Shown piece by piece: positions 38,058-47,333 of a stretch of 64,000 nt of DNA. Position 1 is the stretch's first letter, and the number at the start of each line of letters is the position of its first letter. Both the position numbers and the translations under genes were made by a program. This DNA is from Pseudomonas berkeleyensis (lineage in GTDB: Bacteria; Pseudomonadota; Gammaproteobacteria; Pseudomonadales; Pseudomonadaceae). Under the pieces are notes generated by a model. It was not told the DNA's origin. It ran no database searches and saw only the letters and a program-made list of their open reading frames with translations. The stretch covers positions 4,919,001-4,983,000 of the forward strand of contig NZ_CP059139.1 in the NCBI RefSeq assembly GCF_014109765.1. The letters run 5' to 3'.

Positions 38058-39353
38058 TTACACCGTATAGCCGAGCTTACGCGGCAGCCATAGGGCGATT
38101 TCCGGGAAGATCGCCACCAACACCAGCGCACTGCCCATGATCACCACGAACAGCAGCGCCCAGCCGACCGTCTGCTCCAGCCTGATCTTCGCCACTTCGG
38201 TGGTCACCAGCAGGTTGACCGCCACCGGTGGGGTGAACTGGCCGATGGCGATGTTCATCGCCAACAGGATGCCGAACCACACCGGGTTCCAGCCGAAGTG
38301 CTGCATCACCGGAATCAGGATCGGCATGAGGATCAGGTAGATGGAAATCGCATCGAGCAGCATGCCCACCAGCAGCACCGCGAGCATCACCAGAATCAGC
38401 AAGGTAGTGCCGTCATCCGACAGCGAGATCATCCACTCGGCCAGATGGCGGAAGGTACCAAGCATGGTGCCGGCCCAGGCGAAGATACCGGCCAGGGCGA
38501 TGATCAGCATGACCACGCCGGAAATCACCGCCGCCTCGCCACACAGGCGCCACAGGCTGCGCCAGTCCAGCTCGCGGGTGACGAACAGACCGATGACGAT
38601 GCCGTAGGCCACTGCCGCCACGGCCGCTTCGGTCGGCGTGAACAGGCCGCTACGCAGGCCACCGAGGATCAGGATCGGCGCGAACAACGCCGGCAGTGCT
38701 TCCTTGAAGCTCGCCCACAGCGGCGGACGTTCCTCGCCCTGCGGCGCTTCCCAGCCGTAATAACGGGATATCAGCCATACCGGCAGCAGCAAGGTCAGAC
38801 CGGCGAGGATGCCGGGGAACAAGCCGGCGGCGAACAGCGCGCGCAGATCCACGCCGGGCACCACGATGGAATACAGAATCAGCGCAATCGACGGCGGAAT
38901 CAGGATCGCTGTGGACGCCGACGCGGCGATCACCGTGGCCGAGAACGGCTTGGGATAGCCAGCCTTGGTCATGCTCGGCAACATCACCATGGCCACTGCC
39001 GCAGCGTCCGCCGGGCCGGAACCGCTCATGCCGCCCATGATCATGCACACCAGCACCGCGACCATGCCCAGACCACCGTGGCGTGGGCCGATCAAGGCCT
39101 GAGCGAAGCGCACCAGGCGAATCGCCACGCCGGCCTTCTCGAACACCAGGCCGGTGAGGATGAACAGCGGAATGGCGATCAGCGGATACTTGGCCACGCT
39201 GTTGTAGGTGTTGGTGCCGAGGGTAGCGAGCATGTCCGGCGATAGCCCGGCGATGATGCCGATGGCACCGGACAGGCCAAGGGCGAAGGCCACCGGCACG
39301 CCCAGAATCAGCAGAACGAGAAAGCTGATGACCAGCAGCAGATCAGGGCTCAT
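38058..39353 (-). CDS. dctM: TRAP transporter large permease
   Basis: 431 residues, about 12 membrane helices, DctM family of the ion transporter superfamily. Conserved stretches are LVLLILGVPVAFALGLSGAIG (about 12-32), GGMSGSGPADAAAVAMVMLPSM (about 107-128), and GLFTPTEAAVAAVAYG. With DctQ and DctP it imports an organic acid using the sodium gradient. The start overlaps dctQ by 11 bp. Confidence 0.94.
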   Translation of the reverse strand: MSPDLLLVISFLVLLILGVPVAFALGLSGAIGIIAGLSPDMLATLGTNTYNSVAKYPLIAIPLFILTGLVFEKAGVAIRLVRFAQALIGPRHGGLGMVAVLVCMIMGGMSGSGPADAAAVAMVMLPSMTKAGYPKPFSATVIAASASTAILIPPSIALILYSIVVPGVDLRALFAAGLFPGILAGLTLLLPVWLISRYYGWEAPQGEERPPLWASFKEALPALFAPILILGGLRSGLFTPTEAAVAAVAYGIVIGLFVTRELDWRSLWRLCGEAAVISGVVMLIIALAGIFAWAGTMLGTFRHLAEWMISLSDDGTTLLILVMLAVLLVGMLLDAISIYLILMPILIPVMQHFGWNPVWFGILLAMNIAIGQFTPPVAVNLLVTTEVAKIRLEQTVGWALLFVVIMGSALVLVAIFPEIALWLPRKLGYTV

Positions 39354-39819
39354 CGCTGATCCTCCCGCGCAGGCGATCCAGGGTCATCTGGGTCAGGCGT
39401 ACCAGCATGAACAGGCTCAGCAGCGGCAGCCAGACCACGTACCACCAATTCGGCAGGCCCATGCCCGGCGACTCCGACTCCCACTGAAACTCTTCCCAGG
39501 CGAACTGACCGCCGTACCAGCTGACCAGGCCCAGCACCAGCACGCCGGCCAGCCACTGCAACCAGACCAGCGGGGTGCGCAGACGAGGGAACATCTGCTC
39601 GATCATGCTGATGCGAATATGGCCGTTACGACGCAGCGCCACCGAAGCACCGGCGAAGGTCAGCACCACCAGCAGGAACACCGAGAGTTCCTCGGTGAAA
39701 GCGAACGACACATTGGTGAAATAGCGCACCACCACGTTGGCCAGGCTGATCAGACTGATCAGCACCAACGCCAGGGTCGCCAGCACGCGCTCGATAGGCG
39801 CGTCCGGTTTATTGCTCAT
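39343..39819 (-). CDS. dctQ: TRAP transporter small permease
   Basis: 158 residues and four membrane helices; WWYVVWLPLLSLFMLVRLTQMTLDRL is the C-terminal signature. ATG 39819 (MSNKPDAPIER) with GAGG upstream is preferred over the start at 39861. It forms the membrane complex with DctM. Confidence 0.9.
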   Translation of the reverse strand: MSNKPDAPIERVLATLALVLISLISLANVVVRYFTNVSFAFTEELSVFLLVVLTFAGASVALRRNGHIRISMIEQMFPRLRTPLVWLQWLAGVLVLGLVSWYGGQFAWEEFQWESESPGMGLPNWWYVVWLPLLSLFMLVRLTQMTLDRLRGRISDEP

Positions 39820-39899
39820 GGAAACCTCGGAGAAACGGGAGCCGAGCGCAGTGGTTTGCACGCAATCTGGAGGGCTCCCGATAAGCAGCTAACGAAGAC

Positions 39900-40901
39900 T
39901 CAGGGCTGGGCGATGGCGCTCTGCGCCGCCTCCATCAGCTCCTTGCCAATACGCGGTGCCCACTTCTCATGCACGCTGCGGGTGGCATCGACGAACGCCT
40001 GACGCTCGGCATCGTTGAGTTCGATCAGCTCGACACCCCGCTCGCGGATGTCAGCCAGGCGCTTGACTTCCGCCTCGCGCGACAGCGCCACTTCCCACTC
40101 ACCGGCATCACGGGCAGCCTGGGCCAGCAACTCGCGGTCGGCCTCCGGCAGCTCCTTCCAGATACGCTGGTTGACGGCGAAAATCAGCGGGTCGGCCATG
40201 TAGTTCCACTGGGTCAGGTACTTCTGCCCGGCCTGGTCGATGCGCGCCACGTCGAACACCGACAGCGGGTTCTCCTGACCGTCCACCGCACCGGTGGTCA
40301 GCGCCGGCTTGGCGTCTGCCCAGCTCATCTGCGTCGGGTTGGCACCCAGGGCAGTGAAGGTGTCCTGGAACAAAGGCGAACCCACCACGCGGATTTTCAA
40401 ACCCTTGAGATCAGCTGGCGCACGCACCGGCTTGGCCGAGTTGGACAGTTGGCGGAAGCCATTCTCGCCCCAGGCCAGCGGGACGATGCCGCGCTTCTCG
40501 ATGGCAGCGAAGGCCAGCTTGCCGGCTTCGCCCTGGGTGATGGCATCCAGGTCGGCGTTATCGTTCATCAGGAACGGCAGGGAGAACAGGTTGAGCTCCG
40601 GCACCTGCGGCGACCAGTTGATGGTCGAGCCCACGGCCATGTCGATCAGGCCGGAACGCATGGCGGAGAATTCCTTGGTCTGGTCACCGGTGACCAGTTG
40701 CGCATTGGGGTAGACGCGCAGGGTGATGCGTCCTTCGGAGCGCTCGTTGACCAGATCGGCCCACTTTTGCGCCGCCTGCCCCCAGGGGAAGGCATCGGAC
40801 AGAACGGTGGACACGGAGTATTCGCGCGCCTGGGCCGAGGCACAGGCAGCGGTGAGCGCGGCGGCAGCAGCCAGCGCAGTGAAGCAGCGGGACAGTTTCA
40901 T
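39900..40901 (-). CDS. dctP: TRAP transporter periplasmic substrate-binding protein
   Basis: 333 residues with a signal peptide (MKLSRCFTALAAAAALTAAC, cleavage near ASAQA-RE). DctP-family signatures are GRITLRVYPNAQLVTGDQTKEFSAMRSG (about 65-92) and the carboxylate-binding arginine region LKGLKIRVVGSPLFQDTF (about 166-183). The NPLSVFDVARIDQAGQKYLT region lines the pocket. C4-dicarboxylate or another organic acid is likely. No dedicated regulator adjoins it. Confidence 0.9.
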   Translation of the reverse strand: MKLSRCFTALAAAAALTAACASAQAREYSVSTVLSDAFPWGQAAQKWADLVNERSEGRITLRVYPNAQLVTGDQTKEFSAMRSGLIDMAVGSTINWSPQVPELNLFSLPFLMNDNADLDAITQGEAGKLAFAAIEKRGIVPLAWGENGFRQLSNSAKPVRAPADLKGLKIRVVGSPLFQDTFTALGANPTQMSWADAKPALTTGAVDGQENPLSVFDVARIDQAGQKYLTQWNYMADPLIFAVNQRIWKELPEADRELLAQAARDAGEWEVALSREAEVKRLADIRERGVELIELNDAERQAFVDATRSVHEKWAPRIGKELMEAAQSAIAQP

Positions 40902-41396
40902 GGGGCGTCCTTGTGGGATCATTGTGATTGTTAGTCCACGCCGGCAATCGCTACGGCATGGTTGATCCAGCGGCGACCGGGTCAGTCACCAGGTTGCGCC
41001 GGATAGGCGCATGTAGCGGGGACACCAATTGGGCGTCGGTATGCCGATCTGGCCTTGTGGGCAGGCGGCAGGAGCAGGTGGGTCGCACCTGAATCGCAGA
41101 GTGTAGCGTTGAGCGAAAATACTCGGTGCAACGCATGACCAATCGATAGCGCGATACGTTACCCATCCGGCAAGAGAATTGCCAAATCACCTCGACTCGA
41201 TAATCAGCCGCAGTCATGGCCAAGGTCGTCAACCTGCCTGTGACGACACCATCCAATACCGCTCTGCCTGGCTCCAGACGACTGCTTTTACGCTACATGC
41301 TCGCCTGTGGCAGAGCCGTAGTACCTGCGGGCAGAGACCACTCAAGCGGCATGAGCCTATCGCCTTCCGTCTCGTCGTCATCGCAACAGCTGGAAT
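40902..41396. other. Intergenic region between dctP and the FAN1-like gene
   Basis: About 500 bp lie between divergent genes. Short frames (for example 41216-41404, 62 codons) show no family resemblance. No strong hairpins or sigma54 sites were seen. The promoter for dctPQM is expected near 40910-41050 but not identified. Confidence 0.4.
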
Positions 41397-41412
41397 CTGT
41401 ATAAAAAACCAG
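41397..41412 (+). promoter_or_regulatory. LexA (SOS) box upstream of the FAN1-like operon
   Basis: CTGTATAAAAAACCAG fits CTG-N10-CAG with the AT-rich TATA core of LexA sites (consensus CTGTATATATATACAG). It overlaps a TATAAA that would serve as -10 (41400-41405) and lies 15 bp before ATG 41427. DNA-damage induction of the nuclease-helicase pair is inferred. Confidence 0.75.
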
Positions 41413-41426
41413 TAAAAATCCGTTCC

Positions 41427-43058
41427 ATGCTCACCCTCGATGCCCCCGAACTCTATTACCTGGCCAACTTCCGCAAGGCCCTCGCCTGGCTCGACGCCCA
41501 TCACCGTGACCTGATGGATGAAGCCGAGCACGCCTTCGTCGCGGATTTCCCCCAGCTACCACTGCCCGCCCAGTCGTTGCTGGTGCGCCTGGTGATGCGC
41601 AAGGGCGTGCACTTTCGCGTGAGCAAACTGCGCTATGCCGAGATCGGCGACATCCCCAGCGCAGCCGCGCCCTTGCTGGAGCGGAGCTGGCTGATCGACT
41701 GCGCCGCACTGAGTTTCGACGAGCTCGGCGCGCTGCTGCTCAAGGATGAACTGGCCGTGCATTTCGCTCGCGACCTGCCAGGCGGCAACCTGAAGAAAAG
41801 CGAAGTGCTCGACCATCTGCGCGAGCTGCATACCGAACCGCGCAACCTGGTCGACTGGTGCCCGCAACTGCACGAGCGCCTGCTGAGCCTGGCCATCGGC
41901 CCGCTGTGCGACCGCCTGCGCCTGATGTTCTTCGGCAACCTGGCGCAGGACTGGTCAGAGTTCGTGCTGGCTGACCTGGGCATCTTCCGCTACGAGCAAG
42001 TGCCGATCAAACCGGGCTCGCGCGGCTTTCGCCACCGTCAGGACGTGGATGACTATCTGCACTTGCGTGTCTGCCGCGAGGCGTTCGACGCTGGCGCAAG
42101 CGTGCCTGAGGTACTGCGGCAACTGGGCGAGTTCAGCACCGACAACCCCCATATCGGCAACCGCCATCAACGCCTGCTGCTACAGCTGGCACAGCACCTG
42201 GAGCGCGCCGGCGAGCTGGATTCGGCGTTGATGCTGTACCGCGATACCCACGCCCCCGGCTCGCGCCAGCGACAGATTCGCGTGCTGGAGCGGCTCGGCC
42301 GCGATGCCGAAGCGCTGGCCCTGGTCGATCAGGTGCTCAAAGCACCGCTCAATGGTGAGGAAGTGCAACTGGCCGAACGGGCACGTACGCGCCTGAACAA
42401 ACGCCTCGGCCTACCGCCTGCGACCAAGGTGGCGAAACTGATCGAGGATCGCCTCGACCTGCGCCTGCCGCGCGCCGCCAGCGTCGAGCTGGCCGTGGCC
42501 ATGCACCTGGCCGAACCGGATGCGCCCGTGCATTACGTGGAGAACACATTGATCTGCGGGCTGTTCGGCCTGCTCTGTTGGGAGGCGATCTTCGCCCCGC
42601 TACCCGGCGCCTTCTTCCACCCCTTTCATACCGGCCCGGTGGATCTGCACCGCGCCGACTTCCATGCACGGCGCAGTGATCTATTCGCCGCCTGTCTGGC
42701 ACGTCTGGACGACGGTAGCTACATCGAGGCCATGCGCCGCACGCACGCCGAGAAGTTCGGCATCCAGTCACCCTTCGTGTTCTGGGAGCTGCTCGACGCC
42801 GAGCGCCTGGAACAGGCATTGGCCTGCCTGCCTCCGCAGCACCTGGCCGCCTGGTTCCGTCGCCTGCTGGCCGACATCCGCGAGAACCGCGCTGGCATGC
42901 CTGACCTGATCCAGTTCTGGCCCGCCGAGGGACGCTACCGGATGATCGAGGTGAAAGGCCCCGGCGACCGCCTGCAGGACAACCAGAAACGCTGGCTGGC
43001 CTTCTGCGCCGAGCACGGCATGCCGGTCAGCGTCTGCTACGTGGAGTGGAGCGAGTGA
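41427..43058 (+). CDS. FAN1-like VRR-NUC structure-specific nuclease
   Basis: 543 residues, like the P. aeruginosa homologue of Fanconi-associated nuclease 1: an N-terminal winged-helix/SAP-like region (about 30-240), TPR-like helices (about 240-345), and a C-terminal VRR-NUC domain. The catalytic PD-(D/E)XK set is readable: PD at 492-493, E508 and K510 in MIEVKGPGDRLQ. The homologue cuts 5' flaps and helps crosslink repair. No clear Shine-Dalgarno precedes ATG 41427, and a leader of about 15 nt is implied. It overlaps the helicase gene. Confidence 0.92.
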   Translation: MLTLDAPELYYLANFRKALAWLDAHHRDLMDEAEHAFVADFPQLPLPAQSLLVRLVMRKGVHFRVSKLRYAEIGDIPSAAAPLLERSWLIDCAALSFDELGALLLKDELAVHFARDLPGGNLKKSEVLDHLRELHTEPRNLVDWCPQLHERLLSLAIGPLCDRLRLMFFGNLAQDWSEFVLADLGIFRYEQVPIKPGSRGFRHRQDVDDYLHLRVCREAFDAGASVPEVLRQLGEFSTDNPHIGNRHQRLLLQLAQHLERAGELDSALMLYRDTHAPGSRQRQIRVLERLGRDAEALALVDQVLKAPLNGEEVQLAERARTRLNKRLGLPPATKVAKLIEDRLDLRLPRAASVELAVAMHLAEPDAPVHYVENTLICGLFGLLCWEAIFAPLPGAFFHPFHTGPVDLHRADFHARRSDLFAACLARLDDGSYIEAMRRTHAEKFGIQSPFVFWELLDAERLEQALACLPPQHLAAWFRRLLADIRENRAGMPDLIQFWPAEGRYRMIEVKGPGDRLQDNQKRWLAFCAEHGMPVSVCYVEWSE

Positions 43059-45343
43059 GCCTGCGCATCGCCGTGCGCGAGCTGTGCGAGTTCACCGCCA
43101 AGGAAGGTGACCTCGACCTGCGCTTCACCCCCTCGCCCACCGCAGCCGAAGGCATGGCCGGGCACGCCACCGTGGTCGGCCGGCGCGGTCCGGATTACGT
43201 GGCCGAGCTGCCACTGATCGGCGAGTTCGAGGGGCTGACGGTCAGCGGCCGCGCCGATGGCTTCGACCCCGAGTTTCGCCTGCTGGAAGAGATCAAGACC
43301 CACCGAGGCGACGTCGCGCGCATCCCGGCCAACCACCGCCTGCTGCACTGGGCGCAGGTCAAGATCTACGGCTGGCTGCTATGCCAGGAGCAGGGCTTCG
43401 AGGAACTGGATCTGGCGGTGGTGTACTTCAACGTCATGACCCAGCAGGAAACGGTATTTCGCGAGCGCTACAGCGCTGCGTCGCTGGGCGAGTTCTTCGC
43501 CCTGCACTGCCGCCGCTACATTCACTGGGCGCGGCAGGAACAGGCGCACCAGCAGGCACGCAACCAGGCGCTGGAAAACCTCAATTTCCCCTACGGTGAA
43601 TTTCGCCATGGCCAGCGGCAACTGGCCGAAGCCGTGTACCGCGCCGCACGCGACGGTCACTACCTGCTGGCGCAGGCCACCACGGGCATCGGCAAGACCC
43701 TCGGCACCTTGTTCCCGCAGCTCAAGGCCATGCCCGGCCAGCAGCTCGACCGCCTGTTCTTCCTCAGTGCCAAGACGCCAGGCCGGCGCCTGGCACTCGA
43801 TGCCCTACAACGCCTGCGTGAACCGGAAACCCCACTACGTGTGCTGGAGCACGTCGCTCGCGACAAGGCCTGCGAGCACCCGAGCAAAGCCTGCCATGGC
43901 GACTCCTGCCCACTGGCCAAGGGCTTCTACGACCGCCTGCCGGCAGCACGCAGCGCGGCACTCAAGGAACGCTGGCTGGATCAGCAGGCGGTACGCAATA
44001 TCGCCATCGCCCATGGCGTATGCCCCTACTACCTGAGCCAGGAGCTGTGCCGCTGGAGCGACGTGCTGGTGTGTGACTACAACTACTACTTCGACCTCGG
44101 CGCCCTGCTGCACAGCCTCACCCTGATCAACCAGTGGCGCGTCTGCCTGCTGGTGGACGAAGCGCACAACCTGGTGGAGCGCGGGCGCGGCATGTACAGC
44201 GCCGAGCTGGATCAGGCGCGTTTCAAGGCCATGTGCCGCGACGCACCGAAGCGCCTGAAGAGCGTGCTGGAACGGGTCGACCGCCACTGGGATCAACTAC
44301 ACCGCGAGCAAGAGGTGCCCTATCAGGTCTATCCGCTGGCGCCGGACTTGTTGCTCGCCGCGCTGGGCAAGGCAGTGAGCGCCATTACCGACCTGCTCAC
44401 CGACCAGCCCGAAGGCAATGGTGGTGAGCTGCTCAGCTTCTACATGGACGCCATGCTGTTCTGCCGCCTGGCGGAAAGCTTCGGCCCCCACTCGCTGTTC
44501 GATATCAACCGCGATGAATTCGGTAATGGGCGCAGCTATTCCACCCTGTGCATCCGCAATATCCTACCGGCGCCCTTCCTCGGCCCGCGCTTCGAGGACG
44601 CCCACAGCGCCACGCTGTTCTCCGCCACCCTCAGCCCCAGCCACTACTACCTCGACCTGCTCGGCCTGCCGGAAGAGACCCAGTGTCTGGATGTGGCCTC
44701 GCCCTTCAGCGCCGAACAACTGCACGTACAGGTGGTACGCAACCTGTCCACCCGCTACCAGCACCGCGACGCCTCGCTGGCGCCGATCTGCCAGTTGATG
44801 GCGCGCCAATACGCCGAACGCCCCGGCAACTACCTGGCCTTCTTCAGCAGCTATCAGTATCTGGAACAGGTACTACAGGAACTACGCCGCGATCACCCAC
44901 AGATCCCGGTGTGGACGCAATCACGGCAGATGGACGAAGCGGCGCGTCAGGGCTTTATCGAACGCTTCCAGATCGGCGGACGCGGCATCGGCTTCGCCGT
45001 GCTCGGTGGGGTATTTGGTGAGGGCGTCGACCTGCCCGGCGAACGCCTGATCGGCGCCTTCGTCGCCACCCTCGGCCTGGCCCAGCTCAACCCGATCAAC
45101 GAAGAAATCCGCCAGCGCATGGATGCCCTGTTCGGCAATGGCTATGACTACACCTACCTGTTCCCCGGCATGCAGAAGGTGGTGCAGGCGGCGGGACGGG
45201 TGATTCGCACGCCAGAAGACCAGGGCGTGCTCTATCTGATCGACGACCGCTTCGCCCGCCCGGACGTACGCCGTCTGCTGCCGACCTGGTGGCAGGTGGA
45301 GTTGTTGCGTTTGCCACTAAAAGCGCCGTCGCTGGAAATATAA
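43055..45343 (+). CDS. XPD/DinG-like superfamily 2 helicase with N-terminal nuclease-like domain
   Basis: 762 residues from GTG 43055, whose GTGA overlaps the FAN1-like stop; GTG 43046 is an alternative. The N-terminal 180 residues look like a PD-(D/E)XK/Cas4-type fold: SGRADGF (about 64-70) and LLEEIKT (about 76-82), then QVKIYGWLL. Next come Walker A ATTGIGKT (208-215), four cysteines suited to an XPD-type Fe-S cluster (about 273, 280, 285, 323), DEAH box LLVDEAHN (365-372), and the C-terminal QAAGRVIRT motif VI. Likely 5'-3' unwinding in repair together with FAN1. Confidence 0.92.
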   Translation: MSLRIAVRELCEFTAKEGDLDLRFTPSPTAAEGMAGHATVVGRRGPDYVAELPLIGEFEGLTVSGRADGFDPEFRLLEEIKTHRGDVARIPANHRLLHWAQVKIYGWLLCQEQGFEELDLAVVYFNVMTQQETVFRERYSAASLGEFFALHCRRYIHWARQEQAHQQARNQALENLNFPYGEFRHGQRQLAEAVYRAARDGHYLLAQATTGIGKTLGTLFPQLKAMPGQQLDRLFFLSAKTPGRRLALDALQRLREPETPLRVLEHVARDKACEHPSKACHGDSCPLAKGFYDRLPAARSAALKERWLDQQAVRNIAIAHGVCPYYLSQELCRWSDVLVCDYNYYFDLGALLHSLTLINQWRVCLLVDEAHNLVERGRGMYSAELDQARFKAMCRDAPKRLKSVLERVDRHWDQLHREQEVPYQVYPLAPDLLLAALGKAVSAITDLLTDQPEGNGGELLSFYMDAMLFCRLAESFGPHSLFDINRDEFGNGRSYSTLCIRNILPAPFLGPRFEDAHSATLFSATLSPSHYYLDLLGLPEETQCLDVASPFSAEQLHVQVVRNLSTRYQHRDASLAPICQLMARQYAERPGNYLAFFSSYQYLEQVLQELRRDHPQIPVWTQSRQMDEAARQGFIERFQIGGRGIGFAVLGGVFGEGVDLPGERLIGAFVATLGLAQLNPINEEIRQRMDALFGNGYDYTYLFPGMQKVVQAAGRVIRTPEDQGVLYLIDDRFARPDVRRLLPTWWQVELLRLPLKAPSLEI

Positions 45344-45794
45344 GCGGCCGAACGTCTGCCCCCGCATCGATGGGCAAGCTTCGCGTTGCCCACCCTACAA
45401 ATCCATCGCCCTCGCAGAGTGGATGACGCTCTTTCATCCACCTAACCGCACCCCACCTGACCGCCTGCCAACCGCTAAATACGCCACCAACCCGTAGGAG
45501 CGGATTTATCCGCGATCATTGCCGCCCGTGAAGCGCAGCAATCCTGCAAAACCACTTACCGTCACTCCCGCGAAGGCGGGAGCCCAAGGCTCCATAGTGT
45601 CGTCATTCCCACATGCACCTAAAAGCCACTTGCCATTACGCATCGCACTTGGTGTATAACCAGCCAATAGCTCCGTCCTAGCGTCAGCCAACAAGATGGA
45701 AAAGGGAACAGAAGAATGACAAGGAATGTTATCCACCACACCCGTTCGATAGCCATGCATCATTTGGTGCCTATTTGCAACTAGGCTCTTGAAA
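45344..45794. other. Repeat-rich intergenic region before the AT-rich genes
   Basis: About 450 bp without a recognisable gene. It holds a GGGCAAGC...CACCCTAC element (45372-45398), a GTAGGAGCGGATTTATCCGC element (45494-45515) that recurs inverted at 49638-49659, and a CTCCCGCGAAGGCGGGAG hairpin (about 45566). From about 45600 base composition shifts to AT-rich, marking the edge of probably acquired DNA. Confidence 0.55.
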
Positions 45795-46436
45795 ATGACA
45801 GAACTCCTAAGCTTCAAAGAAAGTAATTTTCCTGAACTTGCGAATTCAGAAGTAGAAAGCTTATCTACCACACTGCTTTACTATGTATTCACCGGCAGAA
45901 ATGCATGGCACTCTACATGGATAACCCGCTACTCTGAAGGCTGTATGCATGCAAGCCTAGAGCTAGCAAAAAAATACGCAGAAAACCGAAGAACACAAGG
46001 CACCGTGTTTCACATAAAAGAGCTTCCCTCCATAATCGTGCGTTCAAAAAATGGCTGCCTGATTGTAACGCAAATAAATTCCAACAACCCATTATCCAAT
46101 TACTCACCAAACGCCACATCCGTCGACACCAAGCTAGGCACAAAGAAAATAGATGGCGCTTTAAATAACTACATTTGCAAAAAAGCACCAGTACTCGGCG
46201 TAGCCTTATCGTTTGCCTACGACAGTAGATTTTGGCTCAAACCGCCAACCGCAACAAATTCAGTGATCGCAGTAGCAACAAACGACCCTTCAGCTATTTT
46301 CCCGGAACTCCCCGACCGAGACCTAATAACGAAGGTGTCAGTTTCCCATGGAGGCAACTACCTTCTGGGCTGGTCAGATAAGAAATCATTAATTAATAAA
46401 ACCGGCGTGCGTAGTATTTTGTCGGACACTACCTAA
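45795..46436 (+). CDS. AT-rich orphan gene, unknown function
   Basis: 213 residues from ATG 45795 (MTELLSFKES), with no clear Shine-Dalgarno. The protein is soluble-looking, with ENRRTQGTVFHIKELPSIIV and a C-terminal VSHGGNYLLGWSDKKSLIN. No family recognised. A sample line (45841-45900) is 40% GC against about 75% in a line of the helicase gene next door, so transfer from an AT-richer source is likely. The preceding and following spacers carry repeats. Confidence 0.65.
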   Translation: MTELLSFKESNFPELANSEVESLSTTLLYYVFTGRNAWHSTWITRYSEGCMHASLELAKKYAENRRTQGTVFHIKELPSIIVRSKNGCLIVTQINSNNPLSNYSPNATSVDTKLGTKKIDGALNNYICKKAPVLGVALSFAYDSRFWLKPPTATNSVIAVATNDPSAIFPELPDRDLITKVSVSHGGNYLLGWSDKKSLINKTGVRSILSDTT

Positions 46437-46528
46437 AATGGATCAAGCCGCTCGACTTTCTCACCATAGATGTCCGAAAGTAGAAACTTCAGCAGCTTTC
46501 AGAAACCACCACGAATACAGCCAAGAAA

Positions 46529-46556
46529 GTAGCCTGGGTAGAGCGTAGCGAAACCC
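46529..46556 (+). repeat. Left copy of an inverted repeat bracketing an orphan gene
   Basis: Begins GTAGCCTGGGTAGAGC and continues AGCGAAACCC. Its inverted relative lies at 47301-47328 (GTAGGATGGGTAGAGC... when read on the minus strand); the two share about 24 of 28 positions. Confidence 0.65.
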
Positions 46557-46580
46557 GGGATAACAACCATTAATGGAGAC

Positions 46581-47258
46581 TTGAGTATCCGCGACATTCT
46601 AGTAACTGATCGCTCAGTAGCAGAATTTTGCTCAGAGTTCGACTCAGAAATAACAATAATTGCCAACCTTCTTGAACAAAGCAATTCATGCTTTGAGCAC
46701 TATTTCAGCGACTCTGAAAATCAAAAACATAAATGGGTAAAAGAATTCGCTTTTATGGCTATAGAGTCCCTTGCAACAGCCACAAGGCTTTTGATTGAAG
46801 GACATGTAAATTCATCAGGAAACACCATGAGAATTTCCTATGAATCATTATGCCTAGCGATACTTCTGAGCGCTGATCGCAACATCATAATTGATAAGAG
46901 CAAAGAGGCAAAGCCAGTTAATTTTTACGATGCCTATCAGCAAAACAGGAACAACACAAGACCTCACAAAGCAATCGATAACGTTCTACTTAACGCAGAC
47001 ACCCTAGGACTAATTGAGGGGAAAGAATGGCTCAAGCAAGCAAAGAATTTCTACAATGGCTATAGCCACGCATCAATAATAGCAATGGGCTCATTAATGC
47101 TACCTTCGGGAAGGTCGATTATTGCAGGTGACTTTTACAAGGAAAAGCTGAGCCTCTATAAAGACCACATTAAATTTATGATCAGGTACGCAAAACAGCT
47201 ACCCAACCTTATCGAAGTAGTTGCCACACGCAACTTAATAAGACGCTCAAGCGAATAG
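46581..47258 (+). CDS. AT-rich orphan helical protein, unknown function
   Basis: 225 residues if started at TTG 46581; no ATG or GTG exists between the upstream in-frame stop (46539-46541) and there, and GGAG lies only 2 nt before the TTG, so the start is doubtful or the 5' end was lost to the adjacent repeat. Mostly alpha-helical: FAFMAIESLATATRLLIEGHVNSSGNTMRISYESLCLAILL (about 52-92) resembles DUF5677/HEPN-like helical proteins, but the match is uncertain. A sample line (46801-46860) is 37% GC. It is flanked by inverted repeats at 46529 and 47301. Confidence 0.6.
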   Translation: MSIRDILVTDRSVAEFCSEFDSEITIIANLLEQSNSCFEHYFSDSENQKHKWVKEFAFMAIESLATATRLLIEGHVNSSGNTMRISYESLCLAILLSADRNIIIDKSKEAKPVNFYDAYQQNRNNTRPHKAIDNVLLNADTLGLIEGKEWLKQAKNFYNGYSHASIIAMGSLMLPSGRSIIAGDFYKEKLSLYKDHIKFMIRYAKQLPNLIEVVATRNLIRRSSE

Positions 47259-47300
47259 CCAGGATTGATTTAAGCGATACCCAGGACAACAAACACCAAC

Positions 47301-47328
47301 GGGTTTCGCTCTGCTCTACCCATCCTAC
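47301..47328 (-). repeat. Right copy of the inverted repeat bracketing an orphan gene
   Basis: GGGTTTCGCTCTGCTCTACC then CATCCTAC. Read on the minus strand it begins GTAGGATGGGTAGAGC, matching the left copy at 46529-46556. It ends six bases before the creC stop codon. Confidence 0.65.
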
Positions 47329-47333
47329 GTTGC

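Noticed and set aside
41216..41404. A 62-codon frame just before the LexA box
   Set aside because: No family resemblance, no ribosome-binding site, and it ends inside the LexA box.
45506..45871. A 121-codon minus-strand frame ahead of the AT-rich gene
   Set aside because: Part of it is the translation of a dispersed repeat and the remainder is antisense to the orphan gene; no start signal.
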